NCBI RefSeq assembly: GCF_900476375.1
Contig: NZ_UPPP01000134.1
Location: forward strand, 1 to 64,000
Direction: 5' to 3'
DNA from: Allolucifera butyrica
GTDB lineage: Bacteria > Bacillota > Negativicutes > Sporomusales > UPPP01
DNA length: 64,000 nt
The notes under the pieces were generated by a model, which saw nothing but the letters and a program-made list of their open reading frames with translations, was not told the origin of the DNA and did no database searches. A program made the position numbers and the translations under genes. Of the stretch, positions 1 through 8,510 are shown one piece after another; the first letter of the stretch is position 1, and each line of letters begins with the position of its first letter.

Positions 1-76
1 AATATATTATATATTTTGTATTTGATATATTGAAAAGTAGGTGTCATTTTTAAATAAATTGGTTTGAGGTGTAAAA

Positions 77-730
77 ATGGCAATTTTGTCAATGACAAAA
101 TCAGCGTCAATTTATAATGAAATTAAGAAGAAAATAATGGATGGCGTATTGGAGCCAGACACTCATTTGGTAATTAAGCAAATCGCGAATGAATATGGCG
201 TAAGCGATATACCCGTGCGCGAAGCGTTGAAAGAATTAAGTGCGGAGGGGCTTGTTAAAACAATTCCTCATATTGGCTCGAAGGTTACCGGGATTTCTTT
301 GAAAAATATTAAAGATATGCTGCAAATGCGGGAGTATCTGGAGCCGTTTGCTGCTCAACTAGCTGCTAAGAATGCTACAGAACAGACGATAACCGAACTT
401 GAGACATGTTGCAATTCTTTAAATGAGGCCCATCAAAAGAATGATATTGAGCACTACAGTAAACTGAATAAAGAGTTTCATATAGTGATTATTAACAGCT
501 GCGGCAATCAAATTTTGATAAATACTATTTTTGATTTGATTGAATCGGAAAAAAGAATGCGAAAGGTGTTTGAAATATTTCCGGAAGTCATGTTAGACTC
601 CAACAAAGAACACCATAAAATGGTTGAATATATTAAAACAGGAAACGATAAGGCGCTGGCTGAACTGATGTATTTTCACAAAAAGAGGTCATTTGATAAA
701 ATGAGAAAGTATTTTTCAATTGATTCATAA
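77..730 (+). CDS. GntR-family (FadR/FCD-type) transcriptional regulator
   Basis: The 217-residue protein has an N-terminal winged helix-turn-helix of the GntR type (about residues 10-75, with the signature VSDIPVREALKELSAEGL) and an all-helical FCD ligand-binding domain (about 80-205). FCD regulators usually repress sugar-acid or organic-acid catabolic genes and respond to a small carboxylate. The ATG follows a GAGGTG ribosome site at the usual distance. The gene is visibly AT-richer than most of the window. It is followed by its own terminator, so it is probably monocistronic or the end of a unit starting left of the window. Its target cannot be assigned, because no neighbour to the left is visible. 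Confidence 0.9.
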   Translation: MAILSMTKSASIYNEIKKKIMDGVLEPDTHLVIKQIANEYGVSDIPVREALKELSAEGLVKTIPHIGSKVTGISLKNIKDMLQMREYLEPFAAQLAAKNATEQTITELETCCNSLNEAHQKNDIEHYSKLNKEFHIVIINSCGNQILINTIFDLIESEKRMRKVFEIFPEVMLDSNKEHHKMVEYIKTGNDKALAELMYFHKKRSFDKMRKYFSIDS

Positions 731-772
731 AGGGAAGGTTTAGTAAACCCCCCACTTTGGAGAAAGAGAAGA

Positions 773-821
773 GGGTCAGACATTGCTATCATGATAGCTA
801 ATGCCTGACCCTTGATTTTTC
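773..821 (+). terminator. Intrinsic terminator after the GntR gene
   Basis: GGGTCAG at 773 pairs with CTGACCC ending at 811. A nested inner stem (GCTATC/GATAGC) extends the hairpin, and a T-rich tract follows. Confidence 0.8.
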
Positions 822-939
822 GTTACTTTTACTGTTTTCTTATAAGTTTCCTAAATGGTGTTGGAAAAGAATTGGCGTTAAAAGATAATCCCAAGGGAGG
901 AAGAGGAACAAATATTGCGGTATAATATATTTCGTACCT

Positions 940-967
940 TTGCTTTTACTCAGAGATATGTCATAAT
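940..967 (+). promoter_or_regulatory. Possible promoter of the LacI regulator
   Basis: TTGCTT (940-945) and CATAAT (962-967) are 16 bp apart and lie about 45 bp before the ATG. A TATAAT at 921 has no good -35 element. Weak assignment. Confidence 0.35.
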
Positions 968-1011
968 ATTGTTAATATTGTAAAAGGACTAACACACAAT
1001 CGAGGTATGCC

Positions 1012-2013
1012 ATGACGATTTATGATATTGCAAAGAAATGCAACGTGTCGATTGCTACGGTATCCCGTGTATTGAACGGCAGCAGACGCGTCAGCCCGGA
1101 AACAAGAGAAAGAGTATTGGCTGTCATGAAGGAAGAGGATTACAACCCCAATCCGTTTGCCCGTGGCTTAGGTTTAGATTCCATGAAAATGATCGGCGTA
1201 CTCTGTGCCGATGTGGCCGATACTTTTTATGCCAAAGCGGTATCCTTGATTGAAAATGATCTCCGGCAAAAAGATTGGAATGTCGTGCTGTGCTGTACCG
1301 GTTCGGATGACGGAAAAGGCGCTGAATATTTGCGCTATTTAACCCAAAAGCATGTAGATGCGATTATTATTGTCGGTACCCCTTTCTCTTCCCGCCGCGA
1401 TGTAGCAGAATTGGAAAGGATCTCATCAGATATCCCGATTATCACGATCAATAGCGATTATCATTCGCCTTCGGCTTTCAGTATTGTCTGTGATGAAAAA
1501 GAAGGAATGCGAACGATTGTCAAAAAACTGGCAGAGAAAAATTGTAGTTCCATCCTGTATTTATATGACTCTCTTACCTACAGCGGCAAACAAAAGCTTG
1601 CCGGATATCGAGCCGGTATTGACGATTTCTTTCTTGACGCGGCTCCTGTTTTGGCGCAAAAAATTCCCCGCACCTTAGAAGCGGCGGAAAATATAGTAAG
1701 AAAACTGATCGCCAACGACATTTTTTTCGATGCTATTGTTACGTCTGAGGATTTGTTAGCGGTAGCCGCTCAACGGGCTGCGCTGAAAAACGGCAAGGCA
1801 ATTCCCGTCATCGGCTGCAATAATTCCATTTTAGCAGAATGTTCTACCCCTACGCTTACCAGTTTGGATAATCGGTTAGGAGATCTTTGCACAATGGCCG
1901 TTCATACCGTGACACAACTAATGAGCGACAGGTCTGCTCCGGTTCCGACGAAAACGGTGTTTTCAGCTCAGATAGCGGAAAGAGAAAGTTTTGTTTTTTC
2001 GGTTAACCAATAG
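1012..2013 (+). CDS. LacI-family repressor, probable regulator of the uxa operon
   Basis: 333 residues. The N-terminal LacI helix-turn-helix (MTIYDIAKKCNVSIATVSRV, hinge by about residue 55) is followed by a periplasmic-binding-protein-like effector domain (about 60-330). The gene lies directly upstream of and codirectional with uxaCBA, but is separated from it by a terminator and a promoter carrying an ATGTAAAC/GCTTACAT operator. This suggests a KdgR/UxuR-like repressor responding to a hexuronate intermediate. An ATG at 1007 is out of frame; the one at 1012 has the CGAGGT site. Family assignment is firm; the effector is inferred from position only. Confidence 0.9.
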   Translation: MTIYDIAKKCNVSIATVSRVLNGSRRVSPETRERVLAVMKEEDYNPNPFARGLGLDSMKMIGVLCADVADTFYAKAVSLIENDLRQKDWNVVLCCTGSDDGKGAEYLRYLTQKHVDAIIIVGTPFSSRRDVAELERISSDIPIITINSDYHSPSAFSIVCDEKEGMRTIVKKLAEKNCSSILYLYDSLTYSGKQKLAGYRAGIDDFFLDAAPVLAQKIPRTLEAAENIVRKLIANDIFFDAIVTSEDLLAVAAQRAALKNGKAIPVIGCNNSILAECSTPTLTSLDNRLGDLCTMAVHTVTQLMSDRSAPVPTKTVFSAQIAERESFVFSVNQ

Positions 2014-2046
2014 GGACAAATATTGATTATACGTTCATACGTTTTA

Positions 2047-2082
2047 AGCCGGGGTCAATAAAAGGCCCGGCTTTTTTATTTT
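2047..2082 (+). terminator. Intrinsic terminator after the LacI gene
   Basis: AGCCGGG (2047-) pairs with CCCGGCT (ending 2072), followed by a run of T with one A. Confidence 0.85.
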
Positions 2083-2134
2083 TGCCCTCTTTCCGGGTGT
2101 TTGCATAATTTAAATATTTATCTAGTTTAAAATA

Positions 2135-2163
2135 TTGACGCAATTTGAATAGTATAGTATTCT
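2135..2163 (+). promoter_or_regulatory. Promoter of the uxaCBA operon
   Basis: TTGACG (2135-2140) and TATTCT (2158-2163) are separated by exactly 17 bp. The predicted transcription start, near 2170, falls just before the operator at 2174-2190. Confidence 0.7.
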
Positions 2164-2173
2164 TGAAAAGAAA

Positions 2174-2190
2174 CATGTAAACGCTTACAT
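2174..2190 (+). promoter_or_regulatory. LacI-type operator / cre-like site for uxa
   Basis: The near-palindrome ATGTAAAC/GCTTACAT sits at the predicted start of transcription. Its core, TGTAAACGCTTACA (2176-2189), fits the CcpA cre consensus TGNAANCGNTNNCA at every fixed position. It could serve the neighbouring LacI repressor, a CcpA-like protein, or both. The position just downstream of the promoter implies repression. Confidence 0.7.
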
Positions 2191-2241
2191 AAAAATGGCG
2201 TTTATTTTAATCAGGGGGAGCGCGGAAAGGAAGCGACTAAC

Positions 2242-3651
2242 ATGAGGAAATTTATGGATGAGGACTTTTTGCTGGAAACAGAAACCGCAAAAAGGCTGTT
2301 TCATGAATATGCCGAAAAAATGCCGATTATTGACTATCACTGCCACATTTCACCGCAAGAAATAGCGGAAAACCACAAGTTTAAAAGTATTACGGAAGCT
2401 TGGCTGGGGGGAGATCATTATAAGTGGCGTCTCATTCGTTCTAACGGAACGCCGGAATCGAAAATCACCGGCAAGGAATCGAGTGATTGGGAAAAGTTCC
2501 TAGAATATGTGAAAGCGCTTTCGCGAGCAATCGGCAATCCGTTGTATCATTGGAGTCATTTGGAATTGAAACGGTATTTCCATTGCGATATGCCTTTAAA
2601 TGAAAAAACAGCAGCTGAAATCTTTCGTTTGTGCAATCAAAGGCTTCAGGCAGCGGATATGGGCGTGCAAGGCATTATTGCCAAATCGAATGTTAAGGTA
2701 ATCTGTACAACCGATGATCCGGTCGATGATTTAAAATGGCATAAAAAGTTAAAAGAAGAAGGTTCTTGTGCGGCTAAAGTATTTCCGGCTATGCGTCCTG
2801 ATAAGGCTATGGGAATTGAAAAGGCGGGATTTACGGAATATATGACCCGCTTGGCCGAGGTGTCGGGTATAGCTATTAAAACGATGGACGATATTCGTCA
2901 GGCTTTGTCAAACCGGATCGCTTTCTTTGCCGAAATGGGCTGCCGGGCTACGGATCATGCCTTGAAATATGTCTTCTGCCGGGAGGCGGAGGAAGCCGCC
3001 CTGGATCAAATTGTCGCCAAAGCGTTGGCTGGAGCGGCGGTTTCCGTGGAAGAGGAAGAAGCCTATAAAACGGCGCTGCTTACCTTTTTGGCCGGTGAAT
3101 ATTCTAAGCGCGGCTGGGTAATGCAAATCCATTATGCTACCTTGCGCGACAATAATACCAATTTGTTTAGGCAGCTTGGTCCCGATACGGGTTTTGATTG
3201 TATTGCTTCGTGCGATTGCGGCGAAGGGCTGGTAGCTCTTTTGGACCGTTTGAATCAAAAAGGTATTTTGCCGAAAACGGTTCTATATTCCGGAAATCCG
3301 GCAGATAATGCGCTGATCGGCACAATTATCGGTTCTTTCCAGGGACCGGAAGCAAAAGGGAAAATTCAGCAGGGAACTGCCTGGTGGTTCAATGATACGC
3401 AGCAAGGCATGATAGACCAAATGACCAGTATTGCTAATTTGTCTGTGTTCGGCAATATTTTGGGGATGCTTACCGACTCCCGGTCCTTTTTGTCCTATAC
3501 GCGTCATGAATATTATCGCCGCATTCTTTGCAACTGGATCGGCAATCTTGTGGAAAATGGTCAATATCCGGCGGATATGGAATCCTTAGGCAAAATGGTG
3601 GAAGATATTTGCTATCACAACGCAGCAAACTATTTCCAATTTGCGGAATAA
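2242..3651 (+). CDS. uxaC: Glucuronate/galacturonate isomerase
   Basis: UxaC interconverts D-glucuronate and D-fructuronate, and D-galacturonate and D-tagaturonate, the first cytoplasmic step of hexuronate breakdown. The 469-residue length matches the family (about 470). The N-terminus (FMDEDFLLETETAKRLFHEY, then DYHCH at residues 31-35) closely follows the E. coli enzyme and carries the metal-binding histidines of this amidohydrolase-fold family. Further conserved blocks are GCRATDHALK and MQIHYATLRDNN. It is the first gene of the uxaC-uxaB-uxaA-transporter operon, transcribed from the promoter at 2135. Confidence 0.97.
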   Translation: MRKFMDEDFLLETETAKRLFHEYAEKMPIIDYHCHISPQEIAENHKFKSITEAWLGGDHYKWRLIRSNGTPESKITGKESSDWEKFLEYVKALSRAIGNPLYHWSHLELKRYFHCDMPLNEKTAAEIFRLCNQRLQAADMGVQGIIAKSNVKVICTTDDPVDDLKWHKKLKEEGSCAAKVFPAMRPDKAMGIEKAGFTEYMTRLAEVSGIAIKTMDDIRQALSNRIAFFAEMGCRATDHALKYVFCREAEEAALDQIVAKALAGAAVSVEEEEAYKTALLTFLAGEYSKRGWVMQIHYATLRDNNTNLFRQLGPDTGFDCIASCDCGEGLVALLDRLNQKGILPKTVLYSGNPADNALIGTIIGSFQGPEAKGKIQQGTAWWFNDTQQGMIDQMTSIANLSVFGNILGMLTDSRSFLSYTRHEYYRRILCNWIGNLVENGQYPADMESLGKMVEDICYHNAANYFQFAE

Positions 3652-3684
3652 TCCAATACACATAGATATTTGGAGGCTTATACG

Positions 3685-5145
3685 GTGAAAAAAATAAATG
3701 AATTGTATCAAAGAACATCCCGTCCGATCAAGGTTATGCAGTTTGGGGAAGGCAACTTTCTGCGCGCCTTTGTTGATTACGGCATCGATGTAGCGAATGA
3801 AGAACTGGGATTCAACAGCAATGTTGCCGTCATTGTTCCCCTGCCGGGAAAACCGGACCGTTTTGCGAACCAGGACAACATCTATACGGTTTGCCTGCGT
3901 GGACAGAAAGACGGCAAGCCCTATGAAGAAAACCGTGTGGTTACGTGTATTGAAAAAGTTCTCGGCGCTTACGAAGACTATGATGCGTTTATGGAATTAG
4001 CTTATTTAGATACGCTGGAATTTGTCGTTTCCAATACGACCGAAGCCGGCATCGTCTTCGAAGATGGGGATAAACTGGAAGATTGCCCGCCTAAGACGTT
4101 TCCGGCCAAATTGACGAAATTTTTGTATGAACGGTACAAGCATTTTCAGGGTGCTGACGACAAAGGCCTGACAATGCTGCCGGTAGAGCTGATTGAAAAG
4201 AACGGGGAAAACCTGAAGAAATGCGTCTTCCAATATGTGGAGCTGTGGCAGCTCCCGGATGGCTTTAAGTCTTGGCTGGAACAAGCCTGCATTTTTGCCG
4301 GTACCCTGGTGGACCGGATTGTTACGGGATATCCGCGGCAGGAAGCGGCGGATATGTGCCGGGCGCTGGGGTATGAAGACGAACTGCTCGACAAGGCGGA
4401 GCCGTTTGGTCTCTGGGTCATTGGGGATCTTCGCGTAGCGGATAAGTTGAAGGTTGCGTCGTCAAAATGGGATGTGGAATTTACGGATCAACTGGAAACT
4501 TTCAAGGAGCGGAAAGTGCGCATTCTTAACGGGGCCCATACGTCCATGGTGCTGGGCGCGTATTTGGCGGGAATGGACTATGTCGGCCAGTGCATGGCGG
4601 ATCCGGCGATCCGGACCCAACTGGAACAATCGGTGTTCGGCGAAATCGTGCCAACGGTCCATATGCCGCAAGAAAAGGCCGAATCCTTTGCCCACGCCGT
4701 GTTTGAACGGTTTGAAAACCCGTTCGTAAACCATGCTCTCCTATCGATATCGCTGAACTCGATTTCCAAGTGGCGGGCGCGGGTGTTGCCGAGCTTTAAG
4801 GACAGCCTGGCCCAGAAGGGCAAGCTGCCGAAATGGCTGACCTATTCGTTTGCGGCCCTCCTGGCGTTCTACCGGACCAAACAGGAAGGCGAACATTGCC
4901 TGATAGGCACTCGCGGGGACCAACCCTATGAAATCCATGACGATGCGGAAAAGCTGGCGTTCCTCCGCGAGCATGCCGGCCTGTCCAACGGGGCTTATGC
5001 GCAGGCGGTTATGAGCCGCAGCGATTTTTGGGGTGAAGATTTGACGCAGATAGCGGGTTTTGCCGAGGCGGTGACGGTTCACCTGGACCGGATGGCGGAA
5101 GTGGGCGTCAAGGCTCATATCGAAGAATTAGGCCGCCGGGTATAA
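3685..5145 (+). CDS. uxaB: Tagaturonate reductase (altronate oxidoreductase)
   Basis: This NAD-dependent enzyme of the mannitol dehydrogenase family reduces D-tagaturonate to D-altronate. QFGEGNFLRAFVDYGID near residue 20 is the family's N-terminal nucleotide-binding block, and KVRILNGAHTSMVLG carries the catalytic Lys/Asn/His region. A GTG at 3685 is preferred over the upstream TTG at 3670, because GGAGG at 3672-3676 then lies 8 bp upstream; the protein is 486 residues. It follows uxaC by 33 bp and is followed almost immediately by uxaA. UxuB-type fructuronate reductase is a related alternative, but the uxaA neighbour favours UxaB. Confidence 0.93.
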   Translation: MKKINELYQRTSRPIKVMQFGEGNFLRAFVDYGIDVANEELGFNSNVAVIVPLPGKPDRFANQDNIYTVCLRGQKDGKPYEENRVVTCIEKVLGAYEDYDAFMELAYLDTLEFVVSNTTEAGIVFEDGDKLEDCPPKTFPAKLTKFLYERYKHFQGADDKGLTMLPVELIEKNGENLKKCVFQYVELWQLPDGFKSWLEQACIFAGTLVDRIVTGYPRQEAADMCRALGYEDELLDKAEPFGLWVIGDLRVADKLKVASSKWDVEFTDQLETFKERKVRILNGAHTSMVLGAYLAGMDYVGQCMADPAIRTQLEQSVFGEIVPTVHMPQEKAESFAHAVFERFENPFVNHALLSISLNSISKWRARVLPSFKDSLAQKGKLPKWLTYSFAALLAFYRTKQEGEHCLIGTRGDQPYEIHDDAEKLAFLREHAGLSNGAYAQAVMSRSDFWGEDLTQIAGFAEAVTVHLDRMAEVGVKAHIEELGRRV

Positions 5146-5155
5146 GGTGAGAGTT

Positions 5156-6649
5156 ATGGCAATCCTCTGTAAAATCAATGAAAAAGACAATGTGGCAGTC
5201 GCCGTGGAGAACATCGCGCAAGGTGATGTGATTCCGGTTAACGGCAAGAATATCCGGGTAAAAGACGACGTGCCGGCAGGGCATAAAATTGCCGTGCGGG
5301 ACATTCCGGCCGGCGGTGATATTGTGAAATATGGCTTCCCGATTGGTACTGCCAGGGAAGCCATCGCCCCGGGGAGCTGGGTCCATACCCACAATGTACG
5401 CAGTAAACTGGGGAATCTGTTGGAATATGCCTATGAACCGGAGCACGCGGAACGGGAGGAACTGAAGAGCGAATCCCGCTATGAGTTCTTAGGATATAAG
5501 CGGCAAGACGGCGCCGTGGGGATCCGCAACGAGGTATGGATTATTCCGACCGTAGGCTGTGTGAACGGCATAGCCCGTTCGATCGAAGAACAGGCGCAGC
5601 GGTATAAAGAAGGCAGTATCGACGGGATCTATGCCTACAGCCATCCGCACGGCTGCTCACAGTTGGGAGACGACCAGCTGCATACGCAGAAGATTTTGAG
5701 CGGATTAGTCCACAGTCCGAATGCCGGGGCCGTGCTGGTTGTGGGGCTGGGATGCGAGAATAACCAGATTTCGCTGCTGCAAGAAGTGATTGGCAGTTAT
5801 GATCCGGAACGGGTCAAGTTTTTGGTTTGCCAGGAAGTGGAAGATGAAATCGCGGCCGGCGTGGAATTGGTAAAGGAGCTGTGCGGATATGCCGGACAGT
5901 TTCAACGGGAACGGTGTGACGCCTCGCATTTGACGATTGGACTGAAATGCGGCGGCTCGGACGGATTTTCGGGAATTACGGCCAATCCGCTGGTCGGAGA
6001 GATCTCGAACCGGCTGATCGGAGCCGGCGGAACGTCCATCCTGACGGAAGTGCCGGAAATGTTCGGCGCAGAGACGCTGCTCATGAACCGGAGCCGGAAC
6101 GAGAAAGTATTTGCGAAGACGGTCGCGCTGATTAATAATTTTAAAAGTTATTTCCTGCGATATGGAGAAAAGGTGGACGAAAATCCTTCGCCGGGAAACA
6201 AGGCCGGCGGAATCACGACGCTGGAGGACAAATCGCTGGGATGCGTACAAAAAGGCGGACGGGCCATCGTGGAAGATGTACTGGAATACGGGGACCGGGT
6301 GACGAAAAAAGGGTTAGTGCTTTTGGCGGCGCCGGGAAATGATCTGGTGGCGGCCAACACCTTAGCGGCGGCAGGAGCGCAACTGGTACTGTTTACGACC
6401 GGCAGAGGTACGCCGTTTGCCTGTCCGGTGCCGACGCTCAAGATTGCCAGCAATTCCAGGCTGGCAGAGTATAAAAAGAACTGGATCGATTTCGATGCGG
6501 GACCGTTGGTACACGGGGAAAGGATGGATGAAGCGGCGGAGCGGTTCTTCCGTTTTATCCTCGATGTGGCGTCCGGCCGGGCCCATGCCAAATCGGAAGC
6601 GTTGGATAAGCATGAACTGGCCATTTTCAAGGATGGCGTGACGTTATAA
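5156..6649 (+). CDS. uxaA: Altronate dehydratase
   Basis: UxaA removes water from D-altronate to give 2-keto-3-deoxygluconate. The N-terminal SAF-type domain (about residues 1-95) is followed by the large UxaA/GarD catalytic domain, with GYKRQDGAVGIRNEVWII, THGCSQLG-like SHPHGCSQLG and KCGGSDGFSGITANP. The last holds conserved cysteine and serine residues near the metal site. The ATG at 5156 has AAGGTGAG just upstream and only 10 bp separates it from the uxaB stop, so translation is probably coupled; a GTG at 5147 is less likely. KDG kinase and aldolase are not in this window. Confidence 0.95.
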   Translation: MAILCKINEKDNVAVAVENIAQGDVIPVNGKNIRVKDDVPAGHKIAVRDIPAGGDIVKYGFPIGTAREAIAPGSWVHTHNVRSKLGNLLEYAYEPEHAEREELKSESRYEFLGYKRQDGAVGIRNEVWIIPTVGCVNGIARSIEEQAQRYKEGSIDGIYAYSHPHGCSQLGDDQLHTQKILSGLVHSPNAGAVLVVGLGCENNQISLLQEVIGSYDPERVKFLVCQEVEDEIAAGVELVKELCGYAGQFQRERCDASHLTIGLKCGGSDGFSGITANPLVGEISNRLIGAGGTSILTEVPEMFGAETLLMNRSRNEKVFAKTVALINNFKSYFLRYGEKVDENPSPGNKAGGITTLEDKSLGCVQKGGRAIVEDVLEYGDRVTKKGLVLLAAPGNDLVAANTLAAAGAQLVLFTTGRGTPFACPVPTLKIASNSRLAEYKKNWIDFDAGPLVHGERMDEAAERFFRFILDVASGRAHAKSEALDKHELAIFKDGVTL

Positions 6650-6695
6650 AAAATGAGCTGCATGATAAATTTATATATCTAAGGGAGGACGCTTT

Positions 6696-8126
6696 ATGAA
6701 TGAACAAGTAAGTACCAGTCAAAAAACGGGGGTTATGCCGGCAGGCCGCTCTCCGGCGGACCAGAAAAAGTTATCCTGGCGGGAAAAAATTTGTTATGGT
6801 TTTGGTGATTTTGGCAATGGGTTCATGTTTGACCTTGGACAGGCCTATTTGACAAAATACTGGATTGATGTTTGTACAATTCCAGCGGTAGCAGTGGCCG
6901 GAATCTTTGCCTTTACCAAGCTCTTCGATGCATTTATGGATGCGATTGCCGGATCCATGATTGATGAACGTAAAAATATTGGCCGTCGCGGTAAGTTTCG
7001 CCCGGTCATGATGATTTCCGCTGTTATTTTGGCTGTTTTGACGGTCCTCACCTTTACCATGCCTGCTATATCAACGGGTGGCAAGATTATCTTCGCATAC
7101 GGAGCCTATATGGCCTGGGGTCTTGTTTATTCCTTTACCAATATTCCTTATGCTTCGTTAGCCAGTGTTATGACCCGGGATGTAAATGAACGCAGCCAAT
7201 TGGCGACGACGCGGCAGGTAGGTTCCATCGGCGCCCAGCTTCTGACAGGGATCGCTTTTGTACCGATTCTGTTGCAGTTTACGAATCCCCACCACGGATT
7301 TTTTGTTGCTTCGGCGATTATGGCTGTCATCGGTGTGATTAGTTTTGCTATCTGCTATTTTAATACGAAGGAACATGTTCCGGTACAGCGAAATACGAAT
7401 GCGGAAAAGAAAGCCGGATTTGCCGACTACCTCAAAGTCGTTTTCACCAACAAACCGTTAATCTGTATTGTTTTGATGACGTTATTTACTATTTCCGCGA
7501 TGAATACCAACATGCAGATGATGATTTTCTTTTGCCAGTATAATTTGGGAAACCTGAGTTTACAACCTATTGTCAATGGGATCATGATGGGATGCGCCGT
7601 ATTGGGCAGCTTGCTGATTCCCAAGCTGGTTAACCGGTTTGGCAAAAAGAAGACCGCTGTCGCTGGTTTGGTTATCGGTTGTATTGCTAATTTACTTAAT
7701 TTTTTGATTCCAACCAATCTTTATACATTTGTTATTCTTGTGACGATTGGTTATACGGCGTTGGCGATTCCCAACGGTATAACCTGGGCTTTTGTGTCTG
7801 ATGTTATTGATTATAGTGAATGGCATAGCGGGATTCGCAAAGAAGGCATTACTTACGCGGCCTTCAATTTCTCCCGCAAAATTGCCCAGGCTATTGCTGC
7901 GATTGTTAGTTCCGGTATTCTCGCACTCACCGGCTATGTAGCAAATGCCGTACAATCTCAAGAAACTCTGACCGGAATCAAAGCGGCTATGACCTTATAT
8001 CCCGGTATTGCTTTGGGTATTGCGGCCATTCTTATCGCCTTCTTCTATGGTTTGTCTGATAAACAATACGAAAAAATTGCCGGCGACCTGAGCAATGGCT
8101 TATGGGAGAAAGGCAGGATTGGATAA
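6696..8126 (+). CDS. GPH-family sugar:cation symporter, probable hexuronate transporter
   Basis: 476 residues with about 12 hydrophobic helices, of the glycoside-pentoside-hexuronide (GPH) branch of the MFS. The signature YGFGDFGNGFMFDLGQAYLTKY at residues 30-50 (shown here without breaks only as an identifier of position) and the loop DERKNIGRRGKFRP between helices 2 and 3 are typical. It is the last gene of the uxa operon, after a strong AGGGAGG site, so uptake of glucuronate or galacturonate (possibly oligomers) is the simplest role. A transcription terminator follows. Substrate is inferred from context only. Confidence 0.9.
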   Translation: MNEQVSTSQKTGVMPAGRSPADQKKLSWREKICYGFGDFGNGFMFDLGQAYLTKYWIDVCTIPAVAVAGIFAFTKLFDAFMDAIAGSMIDERKNIGRRGKFRPVMMISAVILAVLTVLTFTMPAISTGGKIIFAYGAYMAWGLVYSFTNIPYASLASVMTRDVNERSQLATTRQVGSIGAQLLTGIAFVPILLQFTNPHHGFFVASAIMAVIGVISFAICYFNTKEHVPVQRNTNAEKKAGFADYLKVVFTNKPLICIVLMTLFTISAMNTNMQMMIFFCQYNLGNLSLQPIVNGIMMGCAVLGSLLIPKLVNRFGKKKTAVAGLVIGCIANLLNFLIPTNLYTFVILVTIGYTALAIPNGITWAFVSDVIDYSEWHSGIRKEGITYAAFNFSRKIAQAIAAIVSSGILALTGYVANAVQSQETLTGIKAAMTLYPGIALGIAAILIAFFYGLSDKQYEKIAGDLSNGLWEKGRIG

Positions 8127-8154
8127 TTAAAGACAAAAAAGAAAATTAACGGAT

Positions 8155-8205
8155 AAACCCCGGGATTTCCGCGATTTTGCGGTAGCCTGGGGTTTGTTCT
8201 TTTCT
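8155..8205 (+). terminator. Intrinsic terminator of the uxa operon
   Basis: Outer stem AAACCCC (8155-8161) with GGGGTTT (8189-8195), inner stem CCGC/GCGG, then a T-rich tail. It is closely related in sequence to the hairpin at 14909-14946. Confidence 0.8.
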
Positions 8206-8218
8206 AAAAGTACTTTTA
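8205..8218. promoter_or_regulatory. Perfect 14-bp palindrome upstream of the rha promoter
   Basis: TAAAAGT/ACTTTTA is perfectly self-complementary and lies about 60 bp upstream of the rha -35 box. Its half-sites resemble those of the inverted repeats at 13875, 17117 and 17172 near the DeoR/iolG genes, but the spacing differs (0 against 3 bp). It may be an operator, or part of the T tail of the preceding terminator. Confidence 0.35.
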
Positions 8219-8277
8219 TTATGTTGTTTTTTATCTGTTTTTACTAATTTCTTGCTGTATTAATCTTTGTTTTGCTG

Positions 8278-8306
8278 TTGACTTGTGTTGATTTCAGAAA
8301 TATAAT
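8278..8306 (+). promoter_or_regulatory. Strong sigma-A promoter of the rha operon
   Basis: TTGACT (8278-8283), a 17-bp spacer and a perfect TATAAT (8301-8306). Such a near-consensus promoter suggests control by a repressor. Confidence 0.85.
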
Positions 8307-8510
8307 AAAAATATAAAAGATGAAAACATTTCAATTTGCCGGAATTTGTTGTTTTGTATGAAGTTTTAACGATTCCGGTGAAAGGCTGCAATGAGAGAGT
8401 TTCCCGAAATAAAAGGGTAAAGGGGTGTAATCCGGTAAAAAGCAAAAAAACAGACAAAAACAAATAATTAATGAATCAAGGTGGGTTGGTAGTTGGAGAG
8501 GAAGCAGGAA

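Larger units (their letters stand above)
8127..8510. other. Intergenic region between uxa and rha operons
   Basis: This 384-bp stretch holds the uxa terminator, the palindrome TAAAAGTACTTTTA (8205-8218), the rha promoter (8278-8306) and a roughly 200-bp leader before rhaB. No convincing small gene or RNA structure was seen in the leader. Confidence 0.6.

Noticed and set aside
1007-1009. ATG just before the LacI gene as a possible start
   Set aside because: It is out of frame with the LacI protein; the ATG at 1012 gives the family N-terminus.
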